NCBI GenBank assembly: GCA_002506875.1
Contig: DAYJ01000007.1
Span: 1-8,764 of the forward strand
Direction: 5' to 3'
Length of the DNA: 8,764 nucleotides
Origin: Euryarchaeota archaeon UBA40
GTDB taxonomy: Archaea; Thermoplasmatota; Poseidoniia; Poseidoniales; Thalassarchaeaceae
The notes under the pieces were generated by a model, which ran no database searches, was not told the origin of the DNA, and saw only the letters and a program-made list of their open reading frames with translations. Positions 1 through 7,500 of the stretch are shown here, piece by piece. How positions within the stretch are numbered: position 1 is the stretch's first letter; every line of letters starts with the position of its first letter. The position numbers and the translations under genes were made by a program.

Positions 1-1545
1 GGGTGGATTGAAACCTTCGATCTCGATGGTGGACGCATTGATGCGGTGAAGCATGTTGATGATCTCGCAATCACCAATCTTGCGGTTAGGATTAACGAAC
101 GGTTCGAGACAGCTGGTACAGACATCTATCTCAAGGGTGAAACTGCAATGGGATGGGCAGGGCACGATCTTGCTTCAAACACAGAGCAGTATGATACAAT
201 CAACCAGTATATCGGGCCGAATGCCCTCGATGGTCAGGCGGATTTCGTGTTGTATCATGCTACCTCAGACCGAGTGTTCGCTACGGGCCAGGATGACTAC
301 ATCCACCTCGACTATTGGACGGCACGAAGTCAGGATCAGTATGCCGAAGGCGCCGTGATGGTGCCGTTCGTGGGAAGCCACGATGTCTCTCGATTTTCTT
401 CGCGAGCAGACCCAGGGACTGCGGATGAATGGAATCAGTGGGCTGAGCAGGGGCTTCCGGGTCAGCCTGGTACGGACGACCCATACCATGCATCCCTTCA
501 GGCGCATGGATGGCTCTTGACCACTCCTGGAGCACCAATGATCTACATGGGTGACGAATACGGTGAGTTTGGCGGTGCCGATCCGGATAACCGTCACATG
601 TGGCGTGACAACGAATCCCAGAACGACCGTGAGCGAGGCCTTCTAGAGAACATAAGTCAACTCGGAATTCTGAGGTCCGACTTGGAATCTCTTCGCCGTG
701 GTGGCTATGTATCACTCCACAATGCTTCGGACATCGTCGTCTTTCAACGTTCAATCGGTGATCGTTCGAGCCTAGTCGCCTTGAATCGGGGTACGACGAA
801 TGCTTCCATCGACATCGGTTCGATGTACTCTGACCATAGGACTGTGTTTGGATTAGGTGGGATCGAGAATGGGACTCCCTTACTCAACGTGACTTCGCAC
901 AGTGTAACCATCTTGACGAATGAGACTATCCCGCAGAATCCTGTGCCTGATCCGATCGAAGGTTGCACAGACGTCAATGCGACCAATTACAGCCCCTCCG
1001 CAGAGGTCGACGATGGCTCCTGCGAATACCCTGCTCCAGATCCAATCGGAGGCTGTATGGATGTCAATGCGACCAATTACAATCCTTCTGCAGAGGTTAA
1101 CGACGATTCCTGCGAGTACCCCGTTCCAGATCCAATCGGAGGCTGCATGGATGTCAATGCCACTAACCACAATTCTTCCGCAGAGGTTGACGACGGGTCT
1201 TGCGAGTACCTAGATGATGAGCCAGAACCGGTGCCTAATAACGAGACGAATAGTACAGATCCAGACCCAATTGTATGCTCGACGGATTTGTGCTGGGACG
1301 GCTCTAGTCGAAATTCAACCGATTGTTCCTGTCCATCTGAAGTGGCGAATGAATCGGATAATGAGAATAATACTGAGTTGGAGGTGCCCATTGACTCCGG
1401 TTCTGAGGTCGAAGAGGATAACAATTCAGATTCAGATATTGAAGATGAATCTTCATCAAATCAAAAACGACGACCGGTGCTAATCGTTGCCCTAGTCCTC
1501 GTTATCATTGTCTCTGTAACATTCATGTTTTTCCGTCGTTCATGA
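1..1545 (+). CDS. GH13 alpha-amylase-family glycosidase, surface-anchored (5'-partial)
   Basis: This is a partial gene: the reading frame is open from base 1 to a TGA at 1543-1545 (514 codons), so the start and the first part of the (beta/alpha)8 barrel lie upstream. GH13 signatures are clear. Region II is GRIDAVKH (R12, nucleophile D14, K17, H18), region III is LKGETA (acid/base E47), and region IV is FVGSHD (H127, D128). A GDEYGEFGGADPDNR stretch at about residues 183-197 resembles cyclomaltodextrinase/neopullulanase-type enzymes. A C-terminal beta domain runs to about residue 305. Three 30-residue Cys repeats follow (about 316-403), then a short Cys-rich CSTDLCWDG...CSCP module, an Asp/Glu/Ser/Asn-rich stalk, one transmembrane helix (about 492-511) and the basic tail RRS. 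The enzyme is therefore inferred to hydrolyse alpha-glucans outside the cell while tethered by its C-terminus. Exact specificity (amylase, pullulanase or cyclomaltodextrinase) cannot be fixed. Its stop overlaps the convergent malQ stop. Confidence 0.93.
   Translation, partial: GWIETFDLDGGRIDAVKHVDDLAITNLAVRINERFETAGTDIYLKGETAMGWAGHDLASNTEQYDTINQYIGPNALDGQADFVLYHATSDRVFATGQDDYIHLDYWTARSQDQYAEGAVMVPFVGSHDVSRFSSRADPGTADEWNQWAEQGLPGQPGTDDPYHASLQAHGWLLTTPGAPMIYMGDEYGEFGGADPDNRHMWRDNESQNDRERGLLENISQLGILRSDLESLRRGGYVSLHNASDIVVFQRSIGDRSSLVALNRGTTNASIDIGSMYSDHRTVFGLGGIENGTPLLNVTSHSVTILTNETIPQNPVPDPIEGCTDVNATNYSPSAEVDDGSCEYPAPDPIGGCMDVNATNYNPSAEVNDDSCEYPVPDPIGGCMDVNATNHNSSAEVDDGSCEYLDDEPEPVPNNETNSTDPDPIVCSTDLCWDGSSRNSTDCSCPSEVANESDNENNTELEVPIDSGSEVEEDNNSDSDIEDESSSNQKRRPVLIVALVLVIIVSVTFMFFRRS
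946..1209 (+). repeat. Three tandem 90-bp (30-residue) Cys-containing repeats inside the GH13 gene
   Basis: The units begin at 946, 1036 and 1126 with an exact 90-base period. Each encodes a Pro-Asp-Pro-Ile start, a Gly-Cys, a DVNATN core and a terminal DGSCEY-like motif (DDSCEY in unit 2), giving two Cys per unit. Units 2 and 3 share their first 20 bases exactly and differ at about 11 of the first 84 positions. Unit 1 is more diverged, although it shares the DVNATNY core with unit 2. This fits stepwise tandem duplication. From memory, similar units occur in surface proteins of marine archaea and Bacteroidota. A disulfide-stapled spacer, possibly calcium-binding because of the Asp/Asn content, is the likely role. 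Confidence 0.92.
1540..1545. other. Shared palindromic stop hexamer TCATGA of two convergent genes
   Basis: TCATGA is its own reverse complement. Read on the plus strand, its second half is the TGA stop of the GH13 gene (1543-1545). Read on the minus strand, its second half is the TGA stop of malQ (1542-1540). The two genes therefore overlap tail to tail by six bases. There is no intergenic space for a terminator, and I see no T-run directly after either stop, so the transcripts probably extend into each other. Confidence 0.9.
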
Positions 1546-2823
1546 TGTTCTAGGTCTTGTTTCGGATGCAATCTCTGTGAACCATTCGACAGAGTGACAG
1601 TTCAAATCATTCCATTCAAAGTTCCATCTCCAATTACGTTCTGTCGTACCGGGAGTGTTCATACGTGCTTCTGAACCAAGTTGTAGCACGTCCTGTAAGG
1701 GTATTATGCAGAGGAAAGCTGGAGATTTCATCGCAGTCCGTATCATCAATTCAATGGGCTTTTCACCCCATCCAACTGTGGTATCATTATCGTGTGTACC
1801 TGTGTATACTACCATGTTTTCTTTATGGTTCTCAGGATGATGTGGATTCTCAGCATCTTCGTTTGAGAATTGAAGAACTGCCATACCTGGGATCTCGTAT
1901 CGCTTCCGTAGATTCTCTACTGTTTTTGGGATGATGCCTAGGTCTTCTGCGATAATCCCGTTTGGGTATGTATCTTTGAGGATCTTGAGTAGATCGTCAC
2001 CAGGTCCAGTTTCCCATTGGCCATATTCAGCAGTGGGATGATGCGCTGGAATCGACCATGCTGATTCAAAGGCGCGAAAATGGTCGATTCGAACAAGATC
2101 AAAGAGACTGAACATTCGTCTCATACGCCTCACCCACCAATCGAAATTTTCGTCATGATGGCTCTCCCATCGGTACAATGGGGTGCCCCAGCGTTGCCCT
2201 GTATCAGAGAAGTAATCAGGTGGAACACCTGAGACGTGCGTGGGTTTACCCTCCTCGTCAAGGTGGAACCGATGGGGGGCTGACCAGACATCGGCTGAGT
2301 CGTGAGAGACGAAGAACGGGATGTCTCCATAAAGGCGGATTCCCATAGATGTGGCCATTTTCCGAAACCTCATCCATGCATGATTGAAGCGGGCCTGTTG
2401 TTCACAGATTTCTTTGAAACGAAGTTTCTCTTTTCCATTCAAATGGCAATCATTTCCAGTCCGACATCCTTCAGGCCATTCGGTCCATGGCGCCTCATCG
2501 AATCGTTCCTTTAGAACTCGGAAAAGCGCGTATTCCTCTACCCATCCACCTTGTTCCTCACAGAATTTAGTGACCTCCGTTTCTGTAATCTCTCTTTCAT
2601 CTTGGGGTAGAAATAATTCCCAGCCAGCGAAGGCAGACGATGATGCATAAGGTGACCCATGTGGATCGGGAGGATGGATAGGGAGCATCTGCCAGACTGA
2701 TACACCGGTCTCTTGGAGGTGATGGAGGAATCGAATCGCGCCGTTCTCACTTAGGTATGGTTCAGGAAGACTAGTCAAATGGCAGAGGATTCCGAGGCTT
2801 CGCTCTAATTTCCCTTGAGCCAT
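1540..2823 (-). CDS. malQ: 4-alpha-glucanotransferase (amylomaltase, GH77), short form
   Basis: This cytosolic enzyme (no signal peptide) transfers alpha-1,4-glucan segments between maltodextrins, releasing glucose and making longer chains for the phosphorylase. GH77 motifs in order are GILCHLTSLP (11-20), SPYASSSAFAG (57-67), GIRLYGDIPFFVSHDSADVW (161-180), VSGVPPDYFSDTGQRWG (198-213), VRIDHFR with nucleophile D247, IAEDLG with acid/base E293, GTHDND with D345, and LGSEARMNTPG (382-392). The catalytic spacings (46 and 52 residues) are close to those I recall for Thermus aquaticus amylomaltase (D293, E340, D395). At 427 residues it is shorter than the usual roughly 500. The trimming lies before the WVEEYALF segment and between the GTHDND and LQDV motifs. 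I chose the ATG at 2823 because the family motif begins soon after it, it sits 4 bases after the glgP stop, and GGATGG lies 9 bases upstream. An ATG at 2859 would overlap glgP by 32 bases. Confidence 0.95.
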   Translation of the reverse strand: MAQGKLERSLGILCHLTSLPEPYLSENGAIRFLHHLQETGVSVWQMLPIHPPDPHGSPYASSSAFAGWELFLPQDEREITETEVTKFCEEQGGWVEEYALFRVLKERFDEAPWTEWPEGCRTGNDCHLNGKEKLRFKEICEQQARFNHAWMRFRKMATSMGIRLYGDIPFFVSHDSADVWSAPHRFHLDEEGKPTHVSGVPPDYFSDTGQRWGTPLYRWESHHDENFDWWVRRMRRMFSLFDLVRIDHFRAFESAWSIPAHHPTAEYGQWETGPGDDLLKILKDTYPNGIIAEDLGIIPKTVENLRKRYEIPGMAVLQFSNEDAENPHHPENHKENMVVYTGTHDNDTTVGWGEKPIELMIRTAMKSPAFLCIIPLQDVLQLGSEARMNTPGTTERNWRWNFEWNDLNCHSVEWFTEIASETRPRTS

Positions 2824-2827
2824 CGTC

Positions 2828-4462
2828 TCAATCCATCCTGAATTGATCATAGAATCCAATGTAATCCCGAATCATTCTTGCTCCAGTGAATCCCGTACTA
2901 GCGGCCATTGAGGCCTGCATTATGCGGGTCCATTTTTCTCGATCGTTCTCCCAAACTGGGAGGACATCTTGTTCAAGGATCCGATACAGTGCCTTCACGT
3001 CCCGCTCATCGTCACGTTCGGTTTCAGAATCTCCGATAGCCCAGCCATTGACGCCGTGTATGCATGCCTCGGGCCACCATCCATCGAGGATGCTGAGGTT
3101 TGGAACACCATTCATGGCAGCCTTCATTCCACTTGTTCCAGAGGCCTCCATTGGCCGAATTGGATTGTTGAGCCATACATCTACTCCGCCAGTCATTACC
3201 TGGCCAATCTCCATCGAATAATCCGGGAGGAAGGCGACTGGGATCTCATTCTGTAGTTCCTCTGCTCCTTCGAAGATTTGTCGAATAAGGGCCTTACCTC
3301 CTTCATCCCGCGGATGTGCTTTTCCTGAGAAAACGAACTGAATACGGCCGGCACCAATCGCGCGCAGCCGTTCAAGATCTGAGAATACGAGATTTGCCCT
3401 CTTGTAGGTCGCAAATCGGCGGGCGAAACCGATGGTGAGTAGTTTGGGTTTGAGTTCTACGCCTGTGCGTTCCTTCACCATTTTTCGTAGTGCTCCCCTA
3501 TTCTTCTCGCGTGCTTTAGATAGAGAATCTCTGGGAATACTTGGTGCATCTGAGATCCGATTCGATTCACTACGCCATCCCTCGATGTGTTCATCGAAAA
3601 GGGATGCAGTAGCGGGGCTCGTCCATGTCCTGTGATGGATTCCATTCGTGATGGGGTGAATCTTTGTACCTGGGAACATCTCTGAGGCTACTTTCGCATT
3701 AAGCCTCGAAACAGCATTCGTTTTCCCACATAGGCCGATGCCGAGATGGCTCATTGAACAGGTATCTCCACTGTCTGCTACTTTTTTTGCATCGGAGGGC
3801 AAGAGTTCACCGAGGACTTGCTCCACATCATTCCAAGCAAATCGATCATGTCCAGCAGGTACGGGAGTGTGGGTAGTGAAAAGCGTCCGCCTCCTCAATT
3901 CATCCCTTGACCATCCTCTGTTCAACATCTCTAAAGCTGCGAATGTACAATGCCCCTCATTTAGATGCAAACCCTCGATATCTACAGAAAGAGCATCGAG
4001 GGCATGGATTCCTCCTACGCCTAGGAGGTATTCCTGTCGGATCCGTATCGAGTCATCCCCTCCATAGAGACGTTCTCCGAGATTGGCGAATGTTTCTGGA
4101 TTATTCTCATGCCTCGTATCGAGGAAAATGACATCCACAGTCGAGCCGTTGATTCCATTCACAGACATCCTCCAGAGTCGCGAGTAGAGTTGAGCACCAT
4201 CGAGAGGGAGCGAGATTTCTATGCCTGTATCCTCCAGATGATGCGATGGGTCGATATCCCGGTAGGATTCTGTTTGAATTCCTCTCTCATCGAGGTGTTG
4301 TATCCCATACCCCTGGCGATAGAGAAGTGTGACTGCGACAAGATCAACTCCTGCATCTGCAGCGGATTTGATATGGTCTCCCGCAAGCACGCCGAGCCCT
4401 CCAGAGTAGGTATGTAGATCGGATTCCAGTCCGATTTCTGCAGAGATGTAGGCGATGGACAT
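2828..4462 (-). CDS. glgP: Alpha-glucan (glycogen/maltodextrin) phosphorylase, GT35, short form
   Basis: This pyridoxal-phosphate enzyme releases glucose-1-phosphate from the non-reducing ends of alpha-1,4-glucans in the cytosol. The 544 residues carry the family motifs: IAYISAEIGL (3-12), YSGGLGVLAGDHIKSAADAG (19-38), HLNEGH (166-171), THTPVPAGHDRF (197-208), the phosphate-site motif RRFATYKR (348-355, with R349 and K354), and EASGTSGMKAAMNG (439-452) with K447 as the expected PLP Schiff-base lysine. It matches the branch of GT35 that starts with a 'YFSAEFGL'-type strand. Many members have an extra N-terminal domain of about 110 residues (DUF3417), but here the protein begins directly at the core. 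An in-frame stop lies 19 codons upstream with no other ATG, GTG or TTG between, so the domain is genuinely absent. glgP is the first gene of an operon with malQ (4-base gap) and diverges from the GH57 gene. Confidence 0.95.
   Translation of the reverse strand: MSIAYISAEIGLESDLHTYSGGLGVLAGDHIKSAADAGVDLVAVTLLYRQGYGIQHLDERGIQTESYRDIDPSHHLEDTGIEISLPLDGAQLYSRLWRMSVNGINGSTVDVIFLDTRHENNPETFANLGERLYGGDDSIRIRQEYLLGVGGIHALDALSVDIEGLHLNEGHCTFAALEMLNRGWSRDELRRRTLFTTHTPVPAGHDRFAWNDVEQVLGELLPSDAKKVADSGDTCSMSHLGIGLCGKTNAVSRLNAKVASEMFPGTKIHPITNGIHHRTWTSPATASLFDEHIEGWRSESNRISDAPSIPRDSLSKAREKNRGALRKMVKERTGVELKPKLLTIGFARRFATYKRANLVFSDLERLRAIGAGRIQFVFSGKAHPRDEGGKALIRQIFEGAEELQNEIPVAFLPDYSMEIGQVMTGGVDVWLNNPIRPMEASGTSGMKAAMNGVPNLSILDGWWPEACIHGVNGWAIGDSETERDDERDVKALYRILEQDVLPVWENDREKWTRIMQASMAASTGFTGARMIRDYIGFYDQFRMD
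2833..2838 (-). promoter_or_regulatory. Shine-Dalgarno-like site for malQ
   Basis: On the minus strand, GGATGG lies inside the last codons of glgP with 9 bases between it and the ATG at 2823. It is one base off GGAGG. Its position supports the 2823 start over the upstream ATGs at 2850 and 2859, and implies translation of malQ from a glgP-malQ transcript. Confidence 0.5.
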
Positions 4463-4469
4463 GGCGGTT

Positions 4470-4477
4470 TCACATCC
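4470..4477 (-). promoter_or_regulatory. Shine-Dalgarno site for glgP
   Basis: On the minus strand, GGATGTGA ends 7 bases before the ATG at 4462. It differs from the archaeal-type GGAGGTGA at a single base. The spacing is normal, which supports the chosen glgP start. It partly overlaps one copy of the GTAGGATG direct repeat described for this intergenic region. Confidence 0.6.
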
Positions 4478-4525
4478 TACTCGGAGTAACCCAATCCGCT
4501 TCCTGAGGGATATAATTCATCCTAC
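4473..4525. repeat. Direct repeat pair CATCCTAC in the divergent promoter
   Basis: CATCCTAC occurs at 4473-4480 and again at 4518-4525, 45 bases apart start to start. On the minus strand it reads GTAGGATG. One copy abuts the TATA-like element and the other overlaps the glgP Shine-Dalgarno site. It could be a pair of half-sites for a regulator, but an 8-base repeat in 123 bases can arise by chance. Confidence 0.35.
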
Positions 4526-4577
4526 AAGCAAATGTGGTCTAAATTGAGGTGAAAACCATATCATCGTGGCAGTAAAC

Positions 4578-4581
4578 GGAG
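4578..4581 (+). promoter_or_regulatory. Ribosome binding site for the GH57 gene
   Basis: GGAG lies 4 bases before the ATG at 4586 (spacing on the short side). A stronger-looking GAGGTGA at 4546-4552 is 33 bases upstream of this ATG, too far to serve it directly. Confidence 0.5.
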
Positions 4582-4585
4582 AACC

Positions 4586-7500
4586 ATGGGTCGCAGGAGG
4601 GGGGTCGGGACATCTCTTCTGATTGTCTTCCTGTTTATCGGGCCAGGCCTGCTGGGAATTGCCTCAGCGGTGACGCCAGATGACATCGTAATCGATGGCG
4701 ACATTAGCGATTGGCCTGCCGATACAACGATGGGTACGGATGCCAATGGTGTCGTGACCTATCTTACCTGGAATCAGACGCACCTCTCCTTCGGTTGGGA
4801 TGGCACTGACCTATCCTCTGCTGATGAAGGCGCGGATATTTTCGTCTATCTAAACACCAGCGAGGGTGGCTCCCCCCTCTCCTCGGAATGGGGTTTCTCT
4901 CACGTTCTTCCGTTCGCTGCAGATCATGCCTTCGTCTTAGAGGACTCCACCTATCATGCCATCTTCACTCACCAATCGAGTGGCTGGGAGACTTCTCACG
5001 AGGAGAACGACGCGATGGACGTTCATACCTTCCCTGGCGACCGTTACATCGGTTGGTCAGGCAACATGGTGACTGAGATTTCCGTCCCTTGGTCGGCTAT
5101 CGGTGACCCGACTCAGGTGGACTTTGTCGTCTGGGCGCAATGGCAGGATGCCGGCCATGTGTGGACCTCATTTCCTGCTCAGAATCCAGCATCATCCAAT
5201 GGTGCAGAGACATTCACTCACATGTTTCATCTCCCTGACAGAAACGCGAGTATATCTCCCGATCACATCGAGATTAGGGCAGCGAATGTTATCGATAAGG
5301 AGCCAGATGCTCTCAATGTTGCAATTGTTTTTCATCAGCATCAACCATACTACAAGAATAAACTCACAGGTATGTTCGAACTTCCCTGGGTCCGTGTCCA
5401 TGCAATGACGGAGTATGTTGACTCCCCAGGCATCCTTGCCCAGTATCCTGGTACGCAGGTAACTTACAACCTCGTACCTTCCTTCCTTGAGCAACTCGTT
5501 GATTATCACCGGAACGAGACACCAGATATCCATACGGACTTCGCCAGACGAGATTGGCCAACGAATCCAGACGGTACAGTCGCAGGGTATCCGAATGCAA
5601 CCGATCTGGAACTGCATACGATGCAGTTCCAGTCCTTCTGGAATAGTGGTTGGATCTACAATGTCAGTGCCGAGGATCCCAACGCTTGGGTTATGCCTGC
5701 GAGTGTTCGCTACAAGGAAATTTACGATGAAACTCTCCACAATCTGAAGCCTGCGACCATTATGGATGACGATCTCCTTCCTGCCCAAGATCTCCTCGAT
5801 CTCCAGGTACTCTGGTATCTCTTCCAGTTCTCTCCCGACTATGTGCAGGGCGAGTATGCTCCTTTTTTCGATAATCCTTCGACCTACAGTGCCCCTTCGC
5901 AGACGGACCAAGGACTGATGGATCTCTTCACCAAGGGTCGTGATTATACTCCTGCCGACCTCACCTACGTAATCGACCAGCAGCACGCACACATGGCGAA
6001 CGTTTTGCCGATGTACAGTCAACTTGCGGCAGCAGGTCAAGTTGAACTGACAACAACGCCATACTATCACCCAATCATGCCACTCCTGATGATGGATGGC
6101 TGGACCTTCGAAGATGGCATCCGTGTCAACAAGGATGCATGGCCTGACGATGTTCGGGCCCACCTCACAAACGGAATGAATCTATTCGAAGCTGAGCTTG
6201 GCTTCAGGCCCACCGGTATGTGGCCTTCAGAGGAAGCAGTTTCACCTCCAATGGTTCAGCCCGTGACTGATGTGGGAATTCAATGGATGGTTACAGATGA
6301 GGAAATTCTCGCCAAATCTACGATGTCGGGTGGAGGGTCTATCGATGTCGATGATGCTGCACAACTGGCAACACCATGGATGGTAGAGGGCGATTCAGGT
6401 GGCGAGATAGCCGTAATTTTCCGTGATCGTGTCATCTCTGACCGAGTTGCGTTCCAGTATGGTTCGATGACACCGGAGGCCGCAGTTTCGGACTTCCTGT
6501 CCTACCTCGATGGTATTCGTTCAGATCTTCTAGCTGCTGGAGAGGATCCCAGTGAGCATCTTCTCACTGTTGCGATGGATGGTGAGAATTGGATGTTCAT
6601 GTCTGAGTTCCAGCATACCGACAATGCCCGTCCATTCATACATGAATGGTATTCACGTCTAGAATCTCATCCAACTGTGGTGACTACGACTCCCTCGGCT
6701 TTCCTCGAGAAGAATCTCACATTACCTCAAATTGAGACGATTGGGACCGGTTCGTGGATTGATGGTACATTGAGCACCTGGGCCGGTGAGGCAGATGAGA
6801 GCCTTGCATGGCAGCGCCTAGTTGAAGCAAGGACTGCCTTAGTGGACTTCGAGGCTGAGAACCCGAATGCACCTGGTCTTGATCTTGCTTGGGAATCACT
6901 CTACATCGCGGAGGGGAGTGATTGGTACTGGTGGTATGGGCTAGATCAGGACAGTGGCTATGACGAAATGTGGGATGTTCTGTTCAAGGTGCATCTCTCC
7001 AATATCTATCGTGCAATCAATCTCGATCTTCCTCCGTATCTCCAAGATCTATGGACAAATCCTGCTTTGCCAGATGAGGCTGCGAGCGCTATCATCGAGC
7101 CGATGATTGATGGGATCGCTCTTCCCGGTGAATGGGATGGTTCGGCGGTGTACACTGCAGATTCGGTTAATGGTGGCGATTTGGACATTGAATCGTTCCA
7201 TCTCGGCTACGATGCTTCGAACCTTTACATCCGAGTGGACATGAATGGGCCAGATATCTTGAATTCTCTCGGTGAAAATCGTGATGCGGATCTTGCGATT
7301 TACTTCATGCAGCCGAACGCTCAGAATTTCAACGAGGTCCAGACAAACTTCAGAACCTACTACGGGAATCAAGTTCTTGGCTTCCCAGCTAAGCGTATGG
7401 TCGCCTTTGATTTCGCTCAACTGCGAGATGATGGGCAGGCAAAGTGGAACCTTTTCGATGCACGAGGAAAGGTTGGCGATAATGAGCAGTGGGCTCTGAC

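Larger units (their letters stand above)
4463..4585. promoter_or_regulatory. Divergent promoter region between glgP-malQ and the GH57 gene
   Basis: These 123 bases must drive both directions. The main A/T-rich element is GATATAATT at 4509-4517. Read on the minus strand it is AATTATATC, placed about 50 bases before the glgP ATG, so a start about 25 bases downstream would leave a leader of roughly 25 bases. Read on the plus strand the same element could serve the GH57 gene with a leader of about 45 bases. Alternatively, TCTAAATT (4538-4545) could be a separate plus-strand TATA box. The octamer CATCCTAC occurs twice (4473-4480 and 4518-4525). The assignment of TATA boxes is by eye and tentative. 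Confidence 0.5.

Noticed and set aside
46..48. GTG at 46 as the start of the GH13 gene
   Set aside because: It is the Val codon within the conserved region II motif GRIDAVKH. The frame is open to base 1 and the nucleophile Asp codon (40-42) lies before it, so the gene begins upstream of the window.
281..754. A 157-codon minus-strand open frame opposite the GH13 gene
   Set aside because: It covers GH13 region IV and the GDEYG motif on the other strand and shows no domain of its own.
1524..1560. Poly-T terminator at the GH13/malQ junction
   Set aside because: The T-run near 1528-1533 lies inside the GH13 coding sequence before its stop. No T-run or hairpin directly follows either stop codon in the proper orientation.
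2824..2859. Upstream ATGs (2859, 2850) as malQ starts
   Set aside because: They would overlap the end of glgP and add residues before the conserved GH77 N-terminus. The ATG at 2823 has a better-placed ribosome site and a 4-base gap to glgP.
2886..3221. A 111-codon plus-strand open frame, and similar small frames opposite glgP and malQ
   Set aside because: They are antisense to well-supported coding sequence with intact family motifs, and the translations are Ser/Arg-rich low-information strings typical of shadow frames.
4586..4612. Twin-arginine (Tat) signal from the N-terminal Arg run of the GH57 protein
   Set aside because: Arg-Arg-Arg is followed by Gly-Val-Gly, not by the x-F-L-K pattern of Tat signals, and a normal Sec-type core with ASA cleavage follows.
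5192..6163. A 323-codon open frame on the minus strand
   Set aside because: It lies wholly antisense to the GH57 catalytic region, whose motifs are in the plus frame. Its translation has no recognisable motif, and it has no promoter or operon context. It is a shadow frame.
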